A stretch of DNA of 10,009 bases from an uncultured Lachnospiraceae bacterium (lineage in GTDB: Bacteria; Bacillota; Clostridia; Lachnospirales; Lachnospiraceae), in NCBI GenBank assembly GCA_902782625.1, contig CACZNZ010000220.1, forward strand, positions 1 through 10,009. Reading direction: 5' to 3'. The translations under genes and the position numbers were made by a program. The notes beneath the pieces were generated by a model. The model worked only from the letters and a program-made list of their open reading frames with translations, had not been told where the DNA came from and ran no database searches. Numbering within the stretch: the first letter of the stretch is position 1; every line of letters starts with the position of its first letter. Positions 5,943 to 10,009 of this stretch are shown here, in pieces.

Positions 5943-6782
5943 ATGATCAAGATAGGAAACCGGGTCTTTGATACCGAAAACCATACCTATATTATGGGAA
6001 TCCTGAATGTCACACCGGATTCTTTTTCCGATGGAGGAAGACATAATACCCTGGATCAGGCATTGAACCATTGTGAACAGATGATAAAAGACGGGGCAGA
6101 TATCATTGATATCGGCGGGGAATCTACCGGTCCCGGCTCCGTACCGGTTTCAGAGGAGGAAGAACTTGACCGGGTACTGCCGATTATAGGAGCGATAAAA
6201 TCCAGGTTTGATATCGGAATTTCTCTTGATACGATGAAAAGCAGGGTTGCCAGGGAAGGCATTAAGGTCGGGGCTGATCTTATCAATGATGTCTGGGGAC
6301 TGGGTTATGACGACAAGATGGCAGAAGTCATAGCATCTTCACAGGCAGCCTGTTGTCTGATGCATAACAGGCACTCAGATGTCTATCAAGATTTTGAAAA
6401 TGATCTGGTTGGTGAAATGAGACAAATTGTCAGGAAAGCAATCGATGCCGGGATTGCGAAAGACAGAATCATCCTTGATCCGGGAATTGGGTTTGCGAAA
6501 AGCCGTGAACAGGATCTTGCAGCGATAAGGATGCTCGGAAGATACAGGAAATTGGGATTTCCTGTGCTGCTGGGGGTTTCAAGAAAGAGAGTGATCGGAT
6601 GGCTGTTGGGGCATCCGGTGGAAGAAAGAGATTTTGCAACGTCAATTATCAGTGCATTTGCCGCCACGAAAGGATGTGCATTTGTCAGAGTACATGATGT
6701 AAAAAGGAATGCAGAGGCCGTAAAGGTGATGGAAGCGCTGCAATACGGCCGGGGGGATAATGATTATGAAAAAAATTGTTGA
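5943..6782 (+). CDS. folP: Dihydropteroate synthase (FolP) family protein with Arg-to-Gly change in loop 2
   Basis: At 279 residues it aligns almost position for position with E. coli FolP. DHPS joins 6-hydroxymethyl-dihydropterin pyrophosphate to p-aminobenzoate in folate synthesis. Present are LNVTPDSFSDGG (Asn22, loop 1), Asp56 (DIGGEST), Asp96 (SLDT), Asn115 (INDVWG), DPGIGFAK (Asp179, Lys186), GVSRK (Lys215) and RVHDV (Arg249, His251). The exception is loop 2, ESTGPG instead of ESTRPG: Gly63 (codon GGT, 6129-6131) replaces an almost invariant Arg next to the pABA/sulfonamide site. The start codon is one base after the sorC1 stop, with AGGAGA 5 nt upstream; an earlier in-frame ATG at 5910 lies inside sorC1 and is not used. 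The 3' end overlaps sorC2. No other folate gene is nearby. It may be a working DHPS with altered sulfonamide affinity or a paralogue with a different substrate. Confidence 0.88.
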   Translation: MIKIGNRVFDTENHTYIMGILNVTPDSFSDGGRHNTLDQALNHCEQMIKDGADIIDIGGESTGPGSVPVSEEEELDRVLPIIGAIKSRFDIGISLDTMKSRVAREGIKVGADLINDVWGLGYDDKMAEVIASSQAACCLMHNRHSDVYQDFENDLVGEMRQIVRKAIDAGIAKDRIILDPGIGFAKSREQDLAAIRMLGRYRKLGFPVLLGVSRKRVIGWLLGHPVEERDFATSIISAFAATKGCAFVRVHDVKRNAEAVKVMEALQYGRGDNDYEKNC

Positions 6783-7746
6783 TGATGACAGATTGATCTA
6801 TAAAGTTTGCTGTCTGTATTATGAAGACCATATGAATCAGAAGGAGATCGGGGATTACCTTGGGGTATCAAGATCATCGGTTCTCCGGATGTTGCATAAT
6901 GGACTGGAAAAGGGTATTGTACGGATTGAACTTCATAATCCGGCTACTTTTAATTATGGCGAACTGGAGAAAAAACTTGAGAATATGTACGGCTTAAAAG
7001 ATGTAGTGATCGTTGAGGAAAGTGTGCTCGATTCCAAGAGCGAAGCAGCGTCCTACATTTTCGGACAGGCAGCGGATTATCTTTACAGTCTGCTCAAGGA
7101 CGGCTACCGGGTTGGTGTCACAATGGGGCATACACTCAATAATGTGCTCCAGACAAACAAAACATTCAAAAAGATCGATAATCTGATGTGTGTTCCGATT
7201 GTTGGTGGAATCAGTCAGGGAACGATTGAAGGACTTGACGTGCAGGGAAATGAGATCGCCAGGAGATTTGCAGACAAATTCGGTGGATCCTATATCCAGT
7301 TCCTGTCGCCGGCACTGTTTTCTGACGAGGCCATTCTGAAGTATTTTTTAAGTGAAAAGTCGGTGAATTTTATCTTTGATGAGTTTAAGAAAATAGATAT
7401 TGCGGTGGTAGGTATCGGCGTGCCGGAAGGGGAGAATCACACCCTGCTTAAAGCGGGTTATGCAACTGTGAAAGAATTAAAGGACCTGGCAAAACAAGGA
7501 GCGGTAGGAGATATTACCCTGCAGTTTTTTGATGAAAACGGCAATACGGATAAGTTTCACTCTTTCAATAACCGGGTGGCGGCGATCCCTATGGATATTT
7601 ATAGAAAAATACCGATGAAGATTGGTATTGCCACTGGTAAAGGCAAAGTGAAAGCGGTCAAGGGAGCAATCAAAGGAGACCTGATCAATGTGCTGATCAC
7701 GAATGCAGAATGCGCAAGAATATTGGTGAAAGAAGATGGAAGATAA
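6766..7746 (+). CDS. SorC-family sugar-binding transcriptional regulator (copy 2)
   Basis: This 326-residue regulator has the same design as copy 1: a helix-turn-helix at about 23-45 (MNQKEIGDYLGVSRSSVLRML) and a SorC effector domain from about 62 to the end, with GVTMGHT (117-123) and VPIVGGIS (143-150) in the ligand region. The two copies are clearly diverged, notably in the recognition helix (SRSSVLRML against SRPWVSKLL), so they should read different operators and possibly different effectors. ATG 6766 is preferred over ATG 6760 because the G-rich ribosome binding site at 6751-6756 is 9 nt away rather than 3. The gene overlaps the FolP-family gene by 17 nt, implying translational coupling. 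It directly precedes the gutM-srlAE operon, which is its most likely target (inference). The usual glucitol regulator GutR is not seen in the window. Confidence 0.9.
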   Translation: MKKIVDDDRLIYKVCCLYYEDHMNQKEIGDYLGVSRSSVLRMLHNGLEKGIVRIELHNPATFNYGELEKKLENMYGLKDVVIVEESVLDSKSEAASYIFGQAADYLYSLLKDGYRVGVTMGHTLNNVLQTNKTFKKIDNLMCVPIVGGISQGTIEGLDVQGNEIARRFADKFGGSYIQFLSPALFSDEAILKYFLSEKSVNFIFDEFKKIDIAVVGIGVPEGENHTLLKAGYATVKELKDLAKQGAVGDITLQFFDENGNTDKFHSFNNRVAAIPMDIYRKIPMKIGIATGKGKVKAVKGAIKGDLINVLITNAECARILVKEDGR

Positions 7747-7769
7747 GGAATAAATCTATCTCGTTTTTT

Positions 7770-7779
7770 AACAATTGTT
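7770..7779. promoter_or_regulatory. Palindrome AACAATTGTT, possible operator
   Basis: This perfect 10-bp palindrome lies between T-runs shortly after the sorC2 stop. GAACAATTAT near 4778-4787 in the other control region is similar. It is not a terminator, since it has no GC stem. Confidence 0.22.
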
Positions 7780-7894
7780 TTTTTATAAGTACAATTTATT
7801 AATACATGCAGGCAAATGTTCCAATACAAATGGTTAAATAATTAACTAAAACAAAAGACTGAATTTGTTGAAGCAAAAGATTAATTTAACCATA

Positions 7895-7905
7895 TGTTCA
7901 GAACA
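7895..7905. promoter_or_regulatory. Palindromic candidate operator at the gutM promoter
   Basis: TGTTC-A-GAACA is an 11-base palindrome with a single central base, ending 6 bases before the -35 box of the gutM promoter. The position suits an activator or a repressor. TGAACA half-sites recur at 4776-4781 in the other control region. A SorC protein is the natural candidate to bind it, but this is inference. Confidence 0.4.
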
Positions 7906-7911
7906 AATTGC

Positions 7912-7940
7912 TTGATATAATCATGTGCATATACTATAAT
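7912..7940 (+). promoter_or_regulatory. Promoter of the gutM-srlA-srlE operon
   Basis: TTGATA (7912-7917) and a perfect TATAAT (7935-7940) are spaced by 17 bases; transcription should start near 7947, about 30 nt before the gutM ATG. The rest of the 230-base gap (7747-7911) is AT-rich, with two candidate operators and no gene or GC-rich terminator visible. Confidence 0.82.
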
Positions 7941-7976
7941 GTCAACAAAGAATAGTTAATATGTGGAGAGAACAGA

Positions 7977-8438
7977 ATGCATTTAAACGGACTTTCTATC
8001 GCATTGATCCTTCTTTTCGGACTGATTGCATTGCAATCGTTTGGAGGGATCCTTCAGATTCAGAATTACAGAAAAGCAGTCAGAAGGATGCACAAGCTCG
8101 GGAATGTCGGAATGGGACAAAAAAGAGGTCGCTTTCTGAACGGGCATGTTGCCGTGATTGCCTGCGATAATAATGGAATTATCACGGGAGCCGAAGTGAT
8201 CGACGGCATTGGCGTGTGGGCGAGATTTCATCCTGCGGATAAGTTTCTCGGGAAACAGCTCGTGGGGAGCAGCATCTATGATTTTCTGGACATTGCGGAA
8301 GATTTTGATAAAAAACAATTTAAAAAGTACCAAGGTTATCTCAGAGCACTCGAAGCTCTTGAAGTGAGGATCACAGATAAAGAACTTACGAGAGAACAGG
8401 AAAAGTACATGGCAGAAAGAAACGGAAAAAAACTTTAA
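7977..8438 (+). CDS. gutM: Glucitol operon activator protein GutM family
   Basis: This 153-residue protein has one N-terminal membrane helix (about 6-26, GLSIALILLFGLIALQSFGG) and a cytosolic remainder rich in basic and Gly segments (RRMHKLGNVGMGQKRGRF), matching the GutM family. GutM assists expression of the sorbitol/glucitol PTS operon in enteric bacteria and in lactobacilli, where it acts with GutR; its mechanism is poorly known. It is longer than the E. coli protein (about 119 residues), with a charged C-terminal extension. GGAGAG 6 nt upstream of the ATG at 7977 fixes the start. It is the first gene after a strong promoter, with srlA and srlE downstream; that order is typical and gives good support for the assignment. 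Here its partner regulator would have to be a SorC protein, or a GutR encoded outside the window. Confidence 0.85.
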   Translation: MHLNGLSIALILLFGLIALQSFGGILQIQNYRKAVRRMHKLGNVGMGQKRGRFLNGHVAVIACDNNGIITGAEVIDGIGVWARFHPADKFLGKQLVGSSIYDFLDIAEDFDKKQFKKYQGYLRALEALEVRITDKELTREQEKYMAERNGKKL

Positions 8439-8511
8439 AAAAGGTATAAATAGTCCTGGACGCTAACTGAATGGGCCCTTAAGTTGCATGTCAGGATGTT
8501 TTATATATGCT

Positions 8512-8555
8512 CATATGTTTCATATGAAAAAACTTTAAAGCAAATCATCATTTGC
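8512..8555 (+). promoter_or_regulatory. Two hairpins in the gutM-srlA spacer
   Basis: The 141-base gap between gutM and srlA holds CATATG-TTT-CATATG (8512-8526) and GCAAAT-CATC-ATTTGC (8540-8555), the latter ending 12 bases before the srlA ribosome binding site. The 14-mer around AAAAAACTTTAAA at the end of gutM is repeated at 8526-8539. No T-run follows, so termination is unlikely; processing or differential expression of srlA/srlE over gutM is possible. Confidence 0.35.
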
Positions 8556-8579
8556 AACTGTATTTTTAGGAGGTTACTT

Positions 8580-9098
8580 ATGGAATTTATCTCAAAAGCT
8601 GCTGAGGCGTTTATCAGTTTGTTTACCGCTGGCGGAGAGACATTTGCAGGCTGGGTAACAGGCATTATTCCTCAGGTTGTCTGCCTTATGGTTTTCGTTA
8701 ACTCGATCATTAAACTCATCGGTACGGAAAAAGTTGAGAACTTTGCGAAGAGCATTACAAAATACGCTGTTCTTCGTTATACTCTTCTTCCGATCCTCGG
8801 TGTGTTCTTCCTTGCGAACCCGATGTGCTACACATTCGGACGTTTCGTTGATGAGAAGTACAAACCTGCATACTATGATGCATGCGTAAGTTTTGTACAT
8901 CCTATCACAGGCCTTTTCCCGCATGCCAACGCTGGTGAGCTCTTTGTTTACCTCGGTATTGCAGAAGGTATCAAGAAAGCCGGTCTTCCGACAGGCGGAC
9001 TTGCTGTACGTTACTTTATTGTCGGTGTCATTGTTATCCTGATTCGTGGTCTTGTAACAGAGCGTATCTACGCTATGCTGACCCGTGGAAACAAATAA
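8580..9098 (+). CDS. srlA: PTS glucitol/sorbitol transporter subunit IIC (SrlA/GutA)
   Basis: This 172-residue integral membrane protein is the IIC2-type half of the glucitol-family PTS permease, which moves a sugar alcohol across the membrane while it is phosphorylated. Hydrophobic segments lie at about 24-47, 64-82 and 142-163, with a weaker one near 119-133; the conserved stretch [21 protein letters not shown] is typical of SrlA. It is slightly shorter than the E. coli protein (about 187). AGGAGGT at 8568-8574, 5 nt before ATG 8580, fixes the start; the upstream in-frame ATG at 8484 lacks such a site. srlE begins 16 nt after the stop. The actual substrate may be D-glucitol or another polyol, since this family also serves other sugar alcohols. 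Confidence 0.93.
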   Translation: MEFISKAAEAFISLFTAGGETFAGWVTGIIPQVVCLMVFVNSIIKLIGTEKVENFAKSITKYAVLRYTLLPILGVFFLANPMCYTFGRFVDEKYKPAYYDACVSFVHPITGLFPHANAGELFVYLGIAEGIKKAGLPTGGLAVRYFIVGVIVILIRGLVTERIYAMLTRGNK

Positions 9099-9114
9099 TA
9101 GGGAGGGCCTTAAT

Positions 9115-10009
9115 ATGTATAAAACCATTAAAATCAGCAGAGGAAATACTGGCTGGGGTGGCCCGTTAGTGATCACTCCAACAGACAAATGTCATACTGT
9201 ATTAAGCGTAACAGGCGGAGGAATCGACCCTGTATCCCAGAAGATCGCTGAACTTACAGGCGGCGAGGCTGTAGACGGATGGAAAACGAACCTTCCTGAC
9301 GACGAGGTTATGGTTGCGGTTGTTGACTGCGGTGGTACAGCAAGATGTGGTGTATACCCGAAGAAAGGTATCTACACTGTTAACCTGACACCGGTAGGAC
9401 AGTCCGGACCTCTGGCACAGTTTATTACAGAAGATATCTATGTATCCGATGTTAAACCGGAGTGCATCGAGGTTCTTGGTGAAGCTGGCGAATATATCGC
9501 ACCTGAAAAGACAGCTGACACTGCTCCGGCATCTGACGGACCGAAGTCCAAAGCACAGGCTAAAGAAGAAATCGCTGCTGCTAACGCAGGCAAGAGCGAG
9601 AATATCGTTACAAGAATCGGTAAAGGCGTAGGATATGTAGTAGGACAGTTCTTCCAGGCAGGTCGTGATACGATCGACATGGTTATCAAGAACATTCTTC
9701 CTTTCATGGCATTTACTTCCACGCTCCTGGGTATCATCAGTGCCAGCGGACTTGGTAATGTCATCGCGAATACAATTGCTCCGTTCTGTTCAACATTACC
9801 GGGAATGTTACTGATCTGTGTGATCTGTTCTCTGCCGTTCCTGTCACCAATCCTCGGACCTGGTGCTGTAATTGCACAGGTTGTAGGTACACTCCTTGGA
9901 GCACAGTTTGCAACAGGAGCTATCCCGCCACAGTATGCACTTCCGGCTCTGTTTGCGATCGACGGCCAGGTTGGTGGTGACTTCGTACCGGTTGGATTAT
10001 CTCTTGGTG
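9115..10009 (+). CDS. srlE: PTS glucitol/sorbitol transporter subunit IIBC (SrlE), 3' partial
   Basis: 298 codons are visible and the frame is open to the window end; the full protein should be about 320-340 residues. The N-terminal IIB domain (1-125) has TGWGGPL at 12-18 and the phosphocysteine region [14 protein letters not shown] (Cys72, Cys78), then [18 protein letters not shown] linker of about 40 residues rich in Ala, Lys and Glu follows (126-165), longer than in E. coli. The membrane part begins with [21 protein letters not shown] (180-200), then [14 protein letters not shown] and [11 protein letters not shown], all close to E. coli SrlE. GGGAGGG at 9101-9107 precedes ATG 9115. IIB takes phosphate from IIA (SrlB, expected just downstream) and passes it to the incoming polyol. 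Confidence 0.95.
   Translation, partial: MYKTIKISRGNTGWGGPLVITPTDKCHTVLSVTGGGIDPVSQKIAELTGGEAVDGWKTNLPDDEVMVAVVDCGGTARCGVYPKKGIYTVNLTPVGQSGPLAQFITEDIYVSDVKPECIEVLGEAGEYIAPEKTADTAPASDGPKSKAQAKEEIAAANAGKSENIVTRIGKGVGYVVGQFFQAGRDTIDMVIKNILPFMAFTSTLLGIISASGLGNVIANTIAPFCSTLPGMLLICVICSLPFLSPILGPGAVIAQVVGTLLGAQFATGAIPPQYALPALFAIDGQVGGDFVPVGLSLG

Noticed and set aside
5312..5950. 212-codon open frame on the minus strand
   Set aside because: Lies opposite the SorC1 coding sequence, has cysteine/histidine-rich composition with no family resemblance and no ribosome binding site; a shadow of the real gene.
7747..7911. Rho-independent terminator after sorC2
   Set aside because: T-runs are present at 7764-7769 and 7778-7786, but there is no GC-containing stem before them.
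4708..7976. CcpA catabolite-response (cre) site
   Set aside because: No match to the cre consensus around CG dinucleotides in either control region by eye; a matrix scan would be needed to exclude weak sites.
8484..8579. Upstream start extending SrlA by 32 residues
   Set aside because: No ribosome binding site; the added residues do not resemble SrlA, and AGGAGGT directly precedes 8580.
8592..9188. 198-codon minus-strand open frame
   Set aside because: Antisense to srlA and the start of srlE, both firmly identified; no motif or translation signal.
1..10009. CRISPR array, tRNA/rRNA genes, insertion sequences, phage or integration sites
   Set aside because: No regularly spaced repeats, no tRNA cloverleaf motifs, no transposase or integrase frame and no terminal inverted repeats were seen.

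Overview
The window looks like the chromosome of an anaerobic Firmicute of the Clostridia, most likely Lachnospiraceae-like. The pointers are strong AGGAGG-type ribosome binding sites, moderate GC with AT-rich intergenic gaps, a DUF6273/bacterial-Ig surface protein, an aldo-keto reductase carrying two [4Fe-4S] motifs, SorC-type regulators and a glucitol-family PTS. This placement rests on gene content only; no rRNA or other phylogenetic marker is present.

Layout. (1) 1-1329 (+): 3' part of a gene for a DUF6273 protein with two C-terminal Ig-like repeats; its start lies outside the window. (2) 1416-2543 (+): aldo-keto reductase with a ferredoxin-like tail, converging on a strong two-way terminator at 2564-2611. 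(3) 2625-4707 (-): tight three-gene operon, transcribed as TIM-like isomerase, YjbQ-family protein, class II ketose-bisphosphate aldolase, from a near-consensus promoter at 4807-4835. (4) 4708-5002: divergent control region. (5) 5003-7746 (+): SorC regulator 1, a dihydropteroate synthase (FolP) family protein, SorC regulator 2, packed with a 1-nt gap and a 17-nt overlap. (6) 7747-7976: intergenic promoter/operator region. (7) 7977-10009 (+): gutM, srlA, srlE (glucitol/sorbitol-type PTS), with srlE cut by the window end.

How the genes may work together (inference). The PTS imports and phosphorylates a sugar alcohol, one or both SorC proteins sense the resulting sugar phosphate, and the divergent aldolase/YjbQ/TIM-like operon takes a downstream ketose phosphate to triose phosphates. 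The dehydrogenase and IIA component expected for such a pathway would lie past the right edge.

The most unusual points are the FolP-family gene sandwiched between two SorC regulators, with Gly where DHPS enzymes carry the loop-2 Arg of the STRPG motif, and the aldolase/YjbQ/TIM-like cassette, whose substrate cannot be read from the sequence.
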